Source of the DNA: Methylopila sp. Yamaguchi
GTDB taxonomy: Bacteria > Pseudomonadota > Alphaproteobacteria > Rhizobiales > Methylopilaceae
Assembly (NCBI RefSeq): GCF_002897035.1
Contig: NZ_BAUX01000001.1
Location: 248,001 to 312,000, forward strand
Length of the DNA: 64,000 bases
Direction of reading: 5' to 3'
The notes below the pieces were generated by a model, which saw nothing but the letters and a program-made list of their open reading frames with translations, was not told where the DNA came from and searched no databases. Every line of letters begins with the position of its first letter. The stretch's first letter is position 1. This document shows, piece after piece, positions 16,180-25,675 of this stretch. Position numbers and translations under genes: made by a program.

Positions 16180-19100
16180 TCACCCGCCGAGCACGTCCAG
16201 CCGGGGCGCGGCGGTCCACAGGATCGCGGCTTTCACCGGTCGGTCCGGCCAGATCTCGGCGAGCAGTTCGGCGTAGGCGGCGAGCTGGGCGGCGTATCCG
16301 GGTGGGATCGCGCCCGGCGGCGGCGGACGGCGGTCGGTCTTGTAGTCGACGACCAGGATCTCGGCGTCGGTGACGGAGAGACGATCAATGCGGCCGGAGA
16401 CGGCGCGGCCGTCCCGGAGCCGGCCGACGATCGGGACCTCGCCACGGCCGGCGCCGGAGAACACCGCCGCGAAGGCGGCATCGCCGACGACGGCGAGGGC
16501 CGCCGAAACGCACTCAGCCTTGAGCGCGTCGTCGAGCCCCGGCGCGCGCTGGCTGAGCCGCGCCGCAGCCTCGGACCTGCGCTCCGGCGCGACCTCGGGG
16601 AGCGTCTTCAGCAGGCGGTGGAGCAGCACGCCGCGGGCGCGGGCGGCCTCCGCGCCGGGGCCGGCGGGCGCGGGGCCCGCGTCGTCCTCGGCGACCAGGG
16701 CCGACGGCGAGAGCGGCGGACCAGGCGCCTCCTCGTAGCCGGCGGGCGCGAACAGCCAGTCCGGCGGCCGGTCGTCCGCGGACGCCTTCTTCTCATCGGT
16801 CCCAGCGGCGGCGGCAAGCGGGCCGCCGCTCGCGAGCCGGTAGAGCGTCCCGCCCTCCGGAAGCTCGACCGTCTCCACGCCCTCGGCCGCGGCGAGGCCT
16901 TCGCGGACGAGGTCGTACCAGGCGCCCTCGGGTCGCGTACGTCCCGAGTCGTGTCCGCAGACGATCAGCCGGTCCTTCGCCCGCGTCATGGCGACGTAGA
17001 GCAGCCGGCGGTGCTCGGCCTCGGCTTCGGCGCGGACCTGCGCGCGGGCGGAGGCGAGCGCGGGCGGGTCGTCCTCCTTGCGCCCGGCCCAGACCGGGAT
17101 CTTCGGGGCGCCGTGGCCGGCGCCCGCGCGCGCAACGTCGATCAGCGCGGAGCCACGGCCCGAGGCCGCGCCGCCGCAGGTGTCGGCCAGCACCACGAGC
17201 CCGGCCTCGAGGCCCTTGGCGCCGTGCACCGTCATCACCCGCACCTCGCCCGAGGACACGTCGAGATCGCGCTTGATCTCGGCCGGCGCCGCCCGCATCC
17301 AGCCCAGGAAGCCGGCGAGCGTCGGGGCGTGGGTGGACGAGTGGTCCTGCGCGAGGTCGAGGAAGGCGTCGAGCGGGTCGTCGACCTCGTGGCCGAGCCG
17401 GGCACGGTAGGCTTTGCGGGCGCCGCCGCGGGCGATCAGGTCGGCGTAGAAGGCGAAGGGCGTGCGGCCGGCGGCCTCGTGGGCGAGCACGGCCAGGCGC
17501 TCATGCGCCGCCCGCGCCCGCGGAGGCCCGTCCGCCAGCGCATCACGCAACCGCGCCCCGCCCCGGCCGGGCGCGATCGCCAGCAGGTCGTCGTCGGTGA
17601 GGCCGAACAGCGGGCTCTTCAGTGCGCAGGCGAGCGCGAGATCGTCGTCCGGCGTCGTCAGAGCGTCGCCGAGCGCCAGAAGGTCCATGACCGCGATGTG
17701 CTCACCGACGATCAGCCGGTCAGCGCCCGCCACCGGGACGCCTCTGCTTTTCAACGCCCGCAGCACCGCCTCGAACAGCGCCTTGCGCTGGCGGACGAGC
17801 ACGAGGATCTCGCCCGCGGGCGTCTCGCCCGACGCGATCGCGCGCGAGATCTCCTCGGCGATCCTGTCGGCGAGGCGCACCACGGCGCTCGCCGGCCTGA
17901 CGGCGTCGAACGGCGCGTCCCAAGCCTCGTCCGCATGCGCCGCCGGCGCGGCGGCGACCAGCGGCCAGAGCTCGACGGAGCCCGGCGCGCCCGTGCGCGT
18001 CGTCGAATGCGCGGTGCCCGCCGCGTCCGACGACAGGCCCTTGCGCGCGCTCTCCAACGCGAACACGGCGTCGACGCCGGCGAGGACGGCGGGCGTGGAG
18101 CGAAAGCTCTCCTGCAGCCGCACGTCGTCGAAGCGGAGGTCGACGGCCTCATGTCCACGAGTGTAGGCGCTGCGGACCTCGCCGAAGATCGCAGGCTCCG
18201 CGCCCTGGAAAGAGAAGATCGACTGCTTCTCGTCGCCGACCGCGAACACCGTGCGCGTCGCGCCGCCGCGCGCCCCGGCGCCGGCGAGGAATTCCTCGGT
18301 CAGCCGCCGGACGATCTCCCACTGCGCCGGGGCGGTGTCCTGCGCCTCGTCGACCAGCACATGGTCGAGCCCGCCGTCGAGCTTGAACAGCACCCAGGCC
18401 GACTCCGTGCGGGCCAGCAGGTTGCGGGTCTTCGCGATCAGGTCGTCGTAGTCGAGCAGCGCCTCGGCCGACTTGGCGCGGGCGTATTCGGCTGCGGTGG
18501 CCTCGGCGAGCGTGAGCAACGCGCGGGTGCGGGCGACGATCCGCGCCGCCGCGCGGCGCGGCAGCAGGGCGGCAAGCCGCTCGCGCTCGCCGTCGAGCAA
18601 GATCGCAAGGTCGGGAAAGGCGGCGCGAGTGGCCTTGGTGACGAACCGGTTCGGCGCCCGCGGCTGGCCCGTCGCCGTAAGAAACACGGAGAGATAGGCC
18701 TCCCGCCGCTCGCCCTCGTCGCCGGCGGCGACCGCCTTGAGGAAGCAGGTCGCGAGATTGGCGTCGGTGGTCGAGCCGTCCGCCAGCGCGCGGGCGATGG
18801 CCGGCCATTCCTCGGCCGGCAGGCCGGCGCCGAGGATCGCGGCCTCCAGCGCCTCCGCGTCCTCGTCGCCGGAGAGTTCGAAGGTTCCGGCCAGCGCGCG
18901 GGCCGCGCCCTCCGGGTCCCCGACCGCGGGGTCGTCGAACAGGCGGCGCAGGTCGTCTCGGCCCGCGACCGCCTCAGCCACGGCGTCGTCGATGGTCTGC
19001 GCGGCGACGCGCGGCACCAGATGGGCCAGCGCCGCGCCGACCGGGCCTTGCGGATCGCGCGCCGCGCGGGCCAGCACCCGGGCGCGGGCGCGGGCCATCA

Positions 19101-19566
19101 TCTCGGCCTGGTCGCGCTCGTCGATCTCGGCGAAGCCGGCGGGCACGTTGGCCTCGAACGGGAACTGGCGTAGCAGGCGGCCGCAGAAGGCGTGGATGGT
19201 GTAGATCTTTAGCCCGCCCGGCGTCTCCAGCGCCTGGGCGAACAGCCGGCGGGCGCGGGCGAGATGGGCCCGCGACGGCCGAGCGCCTTCGAGGCCCGCC
19301 ACCTCCGTCGCCAGCGCCTCGTCCGGCATGGTGGCCCAGCCGCGCAGGCGCTCCACCACCCGGTTCTGCATGTTGGCGGCCGCCGCCTTGGTGAAGGTGA
19401 GGCAGAGAATGCGCGCAGGGTCCGCCCCGGCCAGCAGCAGACGGACCACGCGCTGCACCAGCACGTAGGTCTTCCCCGAGCCGGCGTTGGCCGAGACCCA
19501 GGCCGAGGCGCGCGGGTTCGACGCCAGCGCCTGCCGCTCAAGCGTCGCGGCGCTCGGACCGCTCAT
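16180..19566 (-). CDS. addA: AddA helicase-nuclease subunit
   Basis: 1128 aa from the ATG at 19566, which overlaps the addB stop as ATGA. UvrD-like helicase with Walker A ANAGSGKTYVL near the N-terminus, ILCLTFTKAAAANM (motif Ia), VLVDEAQDTAPAQW (Walker B), VGDEKQSIFSFQGAEP, and VMTVHGAKGLEAGLVVLAD. The C-terminal PD-(D/E)XK nuclease is marked by EILVVDYKTDRRPP. With AddB it forms the double-strand-break end-processing complex, the alphaproteobacterial counterpart of RecBCD. Very high GC, with long antisense open frames. Confidence 0.96.
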   Translation of the reverse strand: MSGPSAATLERQALASNPRASAWVSANAGSGKTYVLVQRVVRLLLAGADPARILCLTFTKAAAANMQNRVVERLRGWATMPDEALATEVAGLEGARPSRAHLARARRLFAQALETPGGLKIYTIHAFCGRLLRQFPFEANVPAGFAEIDERDQAEMMARARARVLARAARDPQGPVGAALAHLVPRVAAQTIDDAVAEAVAGRDDLRRLFDDPAVGDPEGAARALAGTFELSGDEDAEALEAAILGAGLPAEEWPAIARALADGSTTDANLATCFLKAVAAGDEGERREAYLSVFLTATGQPRAPNRFVTKATRAAFPDLAILLDGERERLAALLPRRAAARIVARTRALLTLAEATAAEYARAKSAEALLDYDDLIAKTRNLLARTESAWVLFKLDGGLDHVLVDEAQDTAPAQWEIVRRLTEEFLAGAGARGGATRTVFAVGDEKQSIFSFQGAEPAIFGEVRSAYTRGHEAVDLRFDDVRLQESFRSTPAVLAGVDAVFALESARKGLSSDAAGTAHSTTRTGAPGSVELWPLVAAAPAAHADEAWDAPFDAVRPASAVVRLADRIAEEISRAIASGETPAGEILVLVRQRKALFEAVLRALKSRGVPVAGADRLIVGEHIAVMDLLALGDALTTPDDDLALACALKSPLFGLTDDDLLAIAPGRGGARLRDALADGPPRARAAHERLAVLAHEAAGRTPFAFYADLIARGGARKAYRARLGHEVDDPLDAFLDLAQDHSSTHAPTLAGFLGWMRAAPAEIKRDLDVSSGEVRVMTVHGAKGLEAGLVVLADTCGGAASGRGSALIDVARAGAGHGAPKIPVWAGRKEDDPPALASARAQVRAEAEAEHRRLLYVAMTRAKDRLIVCGHDSGRTRPEGAWYDLVREGLAAAEGVETVELPEGGTLYRLASGGPLAAAAGTDEKKASADDRPPDWLFAPAGYEEAPGPPLSPSALVAEDDAGPAPAGPGAEAARARGVLLHRLLKTLPEVAPERRSEAAARLSQRAPGLDDALKAECVSAALAVVGDAAFAAVFSGAGRGEVPIVGRLRDGRAVSGRIDRLSVTDAEILVVDYKTDRRPPPPGAIPPGYAAQLAAYAELLAEIWPDRPVKAAILWTAAPRLDVLGG

Positions 19567-22500
19567 TCCCCATCTCCTTCCCCATCCGAGGCGCCGCCGG
19601 TGGCGGACCACTCCTTCACCCGCGCGAGGTGGGCGTAGGGGCCTTCCGGGCGCGACAGGAAGGTGGGATGGGACAGCGAGCGGTAAGGCTCGGCCTCGTC
19701 CTCGAAGCGATCCACGACCTGCCGGAATCGCGTGAGCGCCTTGGCCGCGACGTCGGCGAGCGGCTCGTCCTTGGCCCGTACGTCGACGACCTCGCCGGCG
19801 GGATCGCGGCCAGTGAGACGGACCAGCGCGAGTCCGCTCGGCGTCCCGCCGTTGGGCGCGGCGTCGGCGAAGCCGCCGACGGCGAGCAGCGCGGCCTCCA
19901 GCGGCAGCTGCGGCGCGAAGCCCGCGAGCACCTGCTTCACCGAGGCGGCGCGGCCGGTCTTGTAGTCGAGGATCGCGAAGCTCCCGTCGTTCAGCGCGTC
20001 GATCCGGTCGGCGCGTGCGGTCAGCGCGAACTCGCGGCCCATGCGCGTCGTGAAGCGGTGGGCGGCGGTCTGCTCCACCAGCGTGCGCGCCACGAAGGGC
20101 GCGCGCGCCCGCTCGAAGCCCAGGAACCAGTCGACGATGCGGGCGTAGCGCGGCCACCACAGCAGACGCGCGTCGTCGCGCTCCAGCAGGGCGCCGAAGG
20201 CGGCCTCCCCGAAGCGCAGCAACGCGGGCCGGGCTTCCGGATCCGCCGCCGTAAGGCCGCTGCGGGCGAAGGCCTCCAACGCGGCATGAATGACGTCGCC
20301 CAGTTCGCGCGCGCCGGGTTCGGGCCCCACGGGGCCGAGCTCGTCCAGCCGGAGCACGGAGCGGGCGTAGAGCGAATAGGGATCGCGCAGCCAGGTCTCG
20401 ACGGCGGTGACGCTGATCTGGAGCGGGCGCAGCTCGAGCTTCGGGCGCGGCTCCGGCGGCCGAGGCGCGGCCTCGCGCGGGGCCTCGTCGAGCATCTCCG
20501 CCAGCCGCGTCAGCCGCGCGCCCCGGGCCTTGGCGGCGGCGTGGGCCGCGGGCGCGGCCACAGCGGCGAGCCGCTGCAGCCAGCGCGACGGGATGGTCGG
20601 CGCGCCGCCGGCTTTCGCCGCCCGCGTCAGCGTCACCTCAGGCGCGCCAAGGCCCTGGACGAAGTCGTGCGCGGAGAGGCCGATGCGACGCTCCGGCGGC
20701 GCGAGACCGAGCTGCGCCCTGAGCGGCCGGTTGATCCAGGCGTCGCTCTGCGGCGTCGGCGGCCAGACGCCTTCGTTGAGGCCGCCGAGCACCATGTGGT
20801 CGACCTGCAGCAGCCGGGCTTCCAAGGGGCCGAGGATCCGGAGCCGCGGATGCCTGTCGCGCGGCGGCCGCACGACCCGTCCCGCCATCAGCGCGACCAG
20901 CACCCCGGGGAAAGCCCTCGGCGCGATCGGCTCCGCCTCGAGCGCGGCTTCGCCCAGCTCCTCGAGGAACTGCGCGACAGCCTCGGCGTCCTCGCCCTCC
21001 GCGTCGCCGGCGATCTCCGCGTAGGCGCCCGTGAGCGCGGCTGCGAGGCTTTCGAGCGGCGCGGTCGGCGCCTCGAGGGCGCTTGCGAGCGGACTGAGGG
21101 CCGCCTCGAGGCTGTCGACCAAAGCGCGGGCCGCGGCGCGGTCAAGACCGCCGAACCTCTTCGCCGGACCGTGACGGCGCTCGCCCTCCTGCGGCTCCCG
21201 CAGCGCCCGGCGCAGGGCGTCGAAGCCCTGACCCGGCAGCGCGTCGCGGAACGCAAGAATGTCGAGCGCGTCGGTCGCGCGGGGGCCAAGGCCGGAGGCG
21301 TCCCCGAGGCGGCAGCGGGGGTGGCGCAGCAGCGCGAGCAGCGGCGCCGGGCGGGGATCGAAGGCGGCCTCGGAGACCAGCCGCAGCAGGCCGCCGGAAG
21401 GCGTCGCCTTGAGCGCCGCCCCCGCGCTGTCGTCGATCGCGACGCCCCAGCGGGCGAGTTCGGTGGCGACCCGCGCCGCAAGGCCGCGGTCAGGCGTCAC
21501 AAGGGCGGCGGTTTTGCCGGGCGTCGCGAGCGTCTCCCGCAGGGCGACCGCGATGGCCGCGGCCTCGCCGCGCGGATGGGGCGCATCCACCAGCGCGACG
21601 CCGTCGAGCGAACCGACGGCTTCGAACAGGTCGCCCGAGGCCGCGCTCCAGAGGTCGGTGGTCTCGGCGGGCCGCAACGCGTCGGCGGCGAGACGCGCGC
21701 GGGCCGCAAGCGCGGGGGGCGCGGGCGCGAGTTCGCGCACCTCGGCGCGGCTGACGCCGAGCGCCTGCGTGAGGCGCGACAAGCCCCGCTGCGGATGGCC
21801 GTAGAGGCCGGGCGCGTCGCCGTCGCGCAGGGCGGTCCAGGCGGCCTCATCGAGGCCGTCGCGATCAAAGCCCGGCAGCACCACGGCGCCCCATGGCGCA
21901 TGGGCGATCGCCGCGATCAGGCGGCGGGTGGCCGGCGCCGAGCCGGTCGAGCCGGCGGCGATCACCGGACCGGTTCCGGCGGCGACCTGCGCGGCCGCAG
22001 CGTCGAGCTGAAGCCTGCGGCGCCGGCTGGGATCGAGTCGGCCGATCTGTTCGAGGTGCTCGGGCCAGGCTTTCAGCGCCACCTGCAGGAAGGATTGGGT
22101 GATCGCCCAATAGCGGTCGTGTTCGCCCGGCGCGAGGGCGCCGAGCGCCGCGACGTCGACCTCCTCGGTCTCGATCTGGTCGATCAGGGCCTCGAGTTCG
22201 GCCGCGAGATGGATCGCCTCGGCCGCCGTCGCCGGGATCAGCGGGCCGTCGTCGTCGCTGAGGCGCAGCATGGAGCGGTCGAGCGCGCCGGCGAAGCCGA
22301 ACACCAGCCGGGCGAGCGCCAGCCGCCGCTCCAGCGGGGCCGCGGCGGGCGGCAGTTCGCCGTCGGCCTCCGCGACGTCCTCCGCGGCGCCGGCGTCCTC
22401 ATCGACGTCGCCGAGCGGCGCGATGCGCGGCAACAGCGTAGCCCGACCGTCGAGCTCGGCCAGGAACGCGTCTCTGAGCGCGCGGGCGGCGCGGCGCGTG

Positions 22501-22655
22501 GGCAGGAAGATGGTGGCCTCGGCCAGCGCCAAGGGGTCGCCGCGCGGCGCGAAGCCCGGCACGACCGTCCCGTCGAGGATCCCGCGCGCCAGCGTCGCCA
22601 GGAACGGCGCGCCGGCGGGGATCGTCAAAACGTTGGGGGCGCGGCCCGTGCTCAT
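19563..22655 (-). CDS. addB: AddB helicase-nuclease subunit
   Basis: 1030 aa. The N-terminal region is helicase-like but without a functional Walker A, as in the alphaproteobacterial AddB type (IFLPTRRAARALRDAFL). The C-terminus carries the second PD-(D/E)XK nuclease: GREFALTARADRIDALNDGSFAILDYKTGRAASVKQVLAGFAPQLPLEAALL. It is coupled by ATGA to addA and gives the complex its second nuclease. The upstream neighbour is the degenerate ABC ATPase, 47 bp away on the same strand. Confidence 0.95.
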   Translation of the reverse strand: MSTGRAPNVLTIPAGAPFLATLARGILDGTVVPGFAPRGDPLALAEATIFLPTRRAARALRDAFLAELDGRATLLPRIAPLGDVDEDAGAAEDVAEADGELPPAAAPLERRLALARLVFGFAGALDRSMLRLSDDDGPLIPATAAEAIHLAAELEALIDQIETEEVDVAALGALAPGEHDRYWAITQSFLQVALKAWPEHLEQIGRLDPSRRRRLQLDAAAAQVAAGTGPVIAAGSTGSAPATRRLIAAIAHAPWGAVVLPGFDRDGLDEAAWTALRDGDAPGLYGHPQRGLSRLTQALGVSRAEVRELAPAPPALAARARLAADALRPAETTDLWSAASGDLFEAVGSLDGVALVDAPHPRGEAAAIAVALRETLATPGKTAALVTPDRGLAARVATELARWGVAIDDSAGAALKATPSGGLLRLVSEAAFDPRPAPLLALLRHPRCRLGDASGLGPRATDALDILAFRDALPGQGFDALRRALREPQEGERRHGPAKRFGGLDRAAARALVDSLEAALSPLASALEAPTAPLESLAAALTGAYAEIAGDAEGEDAEAVAQFLEELGEAALEAEPIAPRAFPGVLVALMAGRVVRPPRDRHPRLRILGPLEARLLQVDHMVLGGLNEGVWPPTPQSDAWINRPLRAQLGLAPPERRIGLSAHDFVQGLGAPEVTLTRAAKAGGAPTIPSRWLQRLAAVAAPAAHAAAKARGARLTRLAEMLDEAPREAAPRPPEPRPKLELRPLQISVTAVETWLRDPYSLYARSVLRLDELGPVGPEPGARELGDVIHAALEAFARSGLTAADPEARPALLRFGEAAFGALLERDDARLLWWPRYARIVDWFLGFERARAPFVARTLVEQTAAHRFTTRMGREFALTARADRIDALNDGSFAILDYKTGRAASVKQVLAGFAPQLPLEAALLAVGGFADAAPNGGTPSGLALVRLTGRDPAGEVVDVRAKDEPLADVAAKALTRFRQVVDRFEDEAEPYRSLSHPTFLSRPEGPYAHLARVKEWSATGGASDGEGDGE

Positions 22656-22702
22656 GGGTCGGGCGAGCCTAGACCGCCGGTCCGATTCGCCTCAAGCGCC
22701 GC

Positions 22703-23779
22703 TCAGACGCGGTCTTCCGTGACCGCGTCGAACATGTGGAGGTCGCGCCGCTCCGCGCCGAGTATCAGACGCGCTCCCGGGGCGAGATCGTCCGGGGCGG
22801 CCGCGCCGAAGCGCGCGGCGACGGGGACGCCGCCCACGAGACCTTCGATCCAGGTTTCCCCGCCGAGCCGCGACACGGCGGTCACGTCGACCGGCAGACG
22901 CGCGCCGTTTTCGGGCGGCAGGCCCTCGCCGATCGGAAACAGCCGCTCCGGCCGGACGCCCAGCAGGCCGTGGGTCTTGGCCGTCATCACGCTCGCCGCC
23001 CCGAGCCAGGTCCCATCCTCAAGCGAGAGCCCCGTCTGGTTGGCGCGCACGGGCAGCACGTTCATCCCCGCAGGTCCGGTGAGCCGCGCCACACGGACGT
23101 TCGCCGGGCGACGGTACAGCTCGTCCGGCGCCCCGACCTGCAGAACCTCGCCCGTATCGAGCGCGACCTGCAGGTCCGCTGTGCGCAGAAGGTCATCGCC
23201 AGGCCGGGCGGCGACCACCGCGACGGCGCCGGTCTCCGCCAGATGGGAGCGGAGAGTTCTGACCGCGCGAGCGCGGTCCTCAAAGCCGAGCGCCGCGAAG
23301 ACGCCGTCGACCACGATCGCGCCCGGCCGGCGCGCGAGCGCCTGCGCCAGCGCCGCGAGGGCGCGGGCCGACGTCGAGACGTCGCGGGCGCGGCGGGCGA
23401 GCAGTGGGCCAAGACCGAGCGCATCCGCGAGCGCCAGCGCGCGCGTCTCCGTGGCGCGGCCCTCGGCGCCGAACCGCGGCAGCCCGCGGACGACGTTTGC
23501 GTAGAGGTTCGCGCGCGGCCTCAGCCGGTCGGGCGCGACCATGGCCGCGAGGCCGGGCGCGGCGGTTCCGAACGAACGCAGCGGCGTCTCGCCGATTGCG
23601 ATCTCGCCGCTCGTCGGCCGTTCGACACCCGCGATCAAGCGCAGCAGCGTCGAGGCCCCGGCGCCGGCCGGGCCGGTGACCGCGCACAGCGCGCCGGCCG
23701 GAACGGCGAAGGACGCGCCCTTCAGCACCGCGTCCCCGGCATAGATTTTGACGACGTCGGCGAGCGTGAGCGCGGGCAT
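22703..23779 (-). CDS. ABC-transporter ATPase-like protein with degenerate active site
   Basis: A 358-aa protein laid out like MalK/UgpC: an ATPase domain of about 230 residues, then a TOBE-type C-terminus (LGVRPERLFPIGEG, then VTAVSRLGGETWIEG). The catalytic motifs have drifted. Walker A reads GPAGAGAST with Ala where the essential Lys should be. The signature region reads DVSTSARALAALAQAL rather than LSGGQ. Walker B reads AIVVDGVFAAL, without the usual Glu. So it probably does not hydrolyse ATP as a normal importer ATPase. No permease or binding protein is nearby. It is 4 bp downstream of uppP. It may be regulatory, or it may be decaying. Confidence 0.8.
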   Translation of the reverse strand: MPALTLADVVKIYAGDAVLKGASFAVPAGALCAVTGPAGAGASTLLRLIAGVERPTSGEIAIGETPLRSFGTAAPGLAAMVAPDRLRPRANLYANVVRGLPRFGAEGRATETRALALADALGLGPLLARRARDVSTSARALAALAQALARRPGAIVVDGVFAALGFEDRARAVRTLRSHLAETGAVAVVAARPGDDLLRTADLQVALDTGEVLQVGAPDELYRRPANVRVARLTGPAGMNVLPVRANQTGLSLEDGTWLGAASVMTAKTHGLLGVRPERLFPIGEGLPPENGARLPVDVTAVSRLGGETWIEGLVGGVPVAARFGAAAPDDLAPGARLILGAERRDLHMFDAVTEDRV

Positions 23780-23783
23780 CGCC

Positions 23784-24656
23784 TCAGCCGTAGACCAGGA
23801 CGCCGGCGAGGCCGGCCGAGCCCACGATCAGCCGCCACCAGGCGAAGGGCGCGTAGCCGCGCTTCGAGATGAAGTCCAGCACGTAGCGAACCACCACCAG
23901 CGCCACGAGGAAGGCGCAAACGAAGCCGACCGCGACCAGCCCGATGTCGTCGAGCGAGAGCACGTTGCGGTTCTTGTAGAGGTCGTAGGCGAAGGCTCCC
24001 GCCATGGTGGGCATGGAGAGGAAGAAGGAGAACTCCGCCGCCGCCCGTTTGCTCGCGCCCATCAGCAGCGCGCCGACGATCGTGGAGCCCGAGCGCGACA
24101 CGCCGGGGATCAGCGCCAGGCACTGGCACAGGCCGACCGCGAGGCAGAGCCAGAGCGGGAAGCGCATCGCGTCGTCGAAGCGGGCGCCGTCCCGCGGACC
24201 GTCCACCCACGCGTGAGCCGGCCCATCGACGCCTCGCACCTCGTAGTGCTGGGTCGGCGTGCGGGCGTCGACCCAGAGCAGCACGAGGCCGCCGACGATC
24301 AGCGCGACGCAGACCAGCGCCGGGGTCTCGAACAGCACGTTCTTGATGAAGCCGTGCAGCGCCGCGCCGATGACCGCCGCCGGCAGGAAGGCGATCAGCA
24401 CGCCGAGGACGAAGCGCCGCGCGGAGGGGTCGGTCGGGATGCGCCGGGCGACGTCGATCAGCCGCTGCGCGTAGACCAGCAGGATCGCGAGGATGGCGCC
24501 GAGCTGGATCAGCACCTCGAAGGTCTTCCCCGTCGACTCGAAGCCCAGGAAGTGACCGAGCAGCAGGAGGTGCCCGGTGGAAGACACGGGCAGGAACTCC
24601 GTCAGTCCCTCGACGACGCCGAGAAGCGCCGCTTCAAGCAGGCTTGCGATGTCCAT
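23784..24656 (-). CDS. uppP: undecaprenyl-diphosphatase UppP (BacA)
   Basis: 290 aa from the ATG at 24656 ([34 protein letters not shown]). The family motifs are present: [14 protein letters not shown] and the second [14 protein letters not shown]. About seven or eight membrane segments are seen. It dephosphorylates undecaprenyl diphosphate to recycle the lipid carrier for peptidoglycan and other envelope polymers, and confers bacitracin tolerance. A longer frame starting at 24815 overlaps the divergent GST gene and is not supported. The start is 157 bp from the GST start, leaving a shared divergent promoter region. Confidence 0.96.
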   Translation of the reverse strand: MDIASLLEAALLGVVEGLTEFLPVSSTGHLLLLGHFLGFESTGKTFEVLIQLGAILAILLVYAQRLIDVARRIPTDPSARRFVLGVLIAFLPAAVIGAALHGFIKNVLFETPALVCVALIVGGLVLLWVDARTPTQHYEVRGVDGPAHAWVDGPRDGARFDDAMRFPLWLCLAVGLCQCLALIPGVSRSGSTIVGALLMGASKRAAAEFSFFLSMPTMAGAFAYDLYKNRNVLSLDDIGLVAVGFVCAFLVALVVVRYVLDFISKRGYAPFAWWRLIVGSAGLAGVLVYG

Positions 24657-24813
24657 GACGTTGGAAACCCCTCGGCTCAGCGGCGATTCGCTGTTGTCCC
24701 ACGACGACGCCGGTTCTATACGGGGTCCCCGCGCCGCGCCATCGAACGACCGGCGTTCCGGCAGGGCCGCGGCAGGCCGGCCACAGTTCAAAGCGCAAGC
24801 GTCCTCCCGGTCC

Positions 24814-25506
24814 ATGGCGATCCTCTACCACCATCCCCTCTGCCCCCATTCGCGTTTCGTGCGTCTCGTCATGGGCGAGTACGGCCTCGACGCCGACCTC
24901 GTGGAGGAGAAGGTGTGGGAGCGGCGGGAGCCCTTCCTGCACTTGAATCCGGCGGGCACGACCCCGGTGCTGGTGGAGGCCTCGATCCCCTCCGTGCCCG
25001 GCGCCGACGTGATCGCGGAGTACCTCGACGAAACCCGCGGCCTCGCCCTTGGCGACCGCCGCCTGCTGCCGGAGGCCCCGCGCGACCGCGTCGAGAGCCG
25101 GCGGCTCACCTCCTGGTTCAACCAGAAGTTCTTCGACGAGGTGTCGTCCCATCTCGTGATGGAGAAGGTCTACAAGCGCTTCATGCCGACCAACCTCGGG
25201 GGCGGCGCGCCGGAAATGGCCGCGATCCGCGCGGCGCGCTCGAACATCCGCTATCATCTGAAATATGTCGGCTATCTCATCCGGCAGCGGAACTGGCTCG
25301 CGGGCGACCGGCTGAGCTACGCCGACCTTGCGGCGGCCGCGCATCTGTCGGTGGTGGATTTTCTGGGCGACGTGCCGTGGGACGAGGACGAGACCGCGAA
25401 GAGCTGGTACGCGCGGGTGAAGTCGCGCCCCTCCTTCCGCCCGCTGCTCGCGGACGGAATGCCCGGCATGCAGCCCTCGCTGACCTACGCCAACCTGGAT
25501 TTCTGA
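24814..25506 (+). CDS. glutathione S-transferase family protein
   Basis: 230 aa. Thioredoxin-fold N-terminus [25 protein letters not shown] with a CPHS motif, then [12 protein letters not shown] (cis-Pro glutathione site) and a helical C-terminal domain with [21 protein letters not shown]. Likely a glutathione-dependent detoxification or redox enzyme. It precedes queG and the epimerase gene, the same order seen in several alphaproteobacteria, although 169 bp with a dispersed repeat lie between it and queG. Confidence 0.9.
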   Translation: MAILYHHPLCPHSRFVRLVMGEYGLDADLVEEKVWERREPFLHLNPAGTTPVLVEASIPSVPGADVIAEYLDETRGLALGDRRLLPEAPRDRVESRRLTSWFNQKFFDEVSSHLVMEKVYKRFMPTNLGGGAPEMAAIRAARSNIRYHLKYVGYLIRQRNWLAGDRLSYADLAAAAHLSVVDFLGDVPWDEDETAKSWYARVKSRPSFRPLLADGMPGMQPSLTYANLDF

Positions 25507-25545
25507 CCTCGCGTCTGCGCCTCCCTGCTTATGGGGAGAAGACGC

Positions 25546-25648
25546 GGCATGCCCCAGCTTGTCCGGGGCATCCAGGTCTCAACTGCCTTGCCATCGCCGA
25601 TCAGGCCAAGATCCCGCGGTCAAGCCGAGGGATGACGGCACCCGTGAC
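25546..25648. repeat. dispersed intergenic inverted-repeat element
   Basis: Between the GST gene and queG lies a pair of GC-rich half-sites: CCCCAGCTTGTCCGGGGCATCCA-like sequence near 25553-25575, and GATCCCGCGGTCAAG then GGGATGACGG near 25610-25640. This form (a partial palindrome around TGTCCGGGG and CAAGCCGAGGG) resembles the imperfect intergenic repeat found many times in Hyphomicrobiales genomes. Only one copy is in this window, so the assignment rests on recall. Confidence 0.4.
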
Positions 25649-25675
25649 CCTCGGACCGCGTCAGGACCTGCGCGG

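Noticed and set aside
16105-19173. 1022-aa plus-strand frame opposite addA
   Set aside because: Arg/Gly-rich antisense shadow of a high-GC gene, with no domain; addA on the other strand explains the open frame.
19629-23504. 1291-aa plus-strand frame opposite addB and the ABC ATPase gene
   Set aside because: Antisense of two real genes; low-complexity Arg/Gly/Ala composition and no recognised motif.
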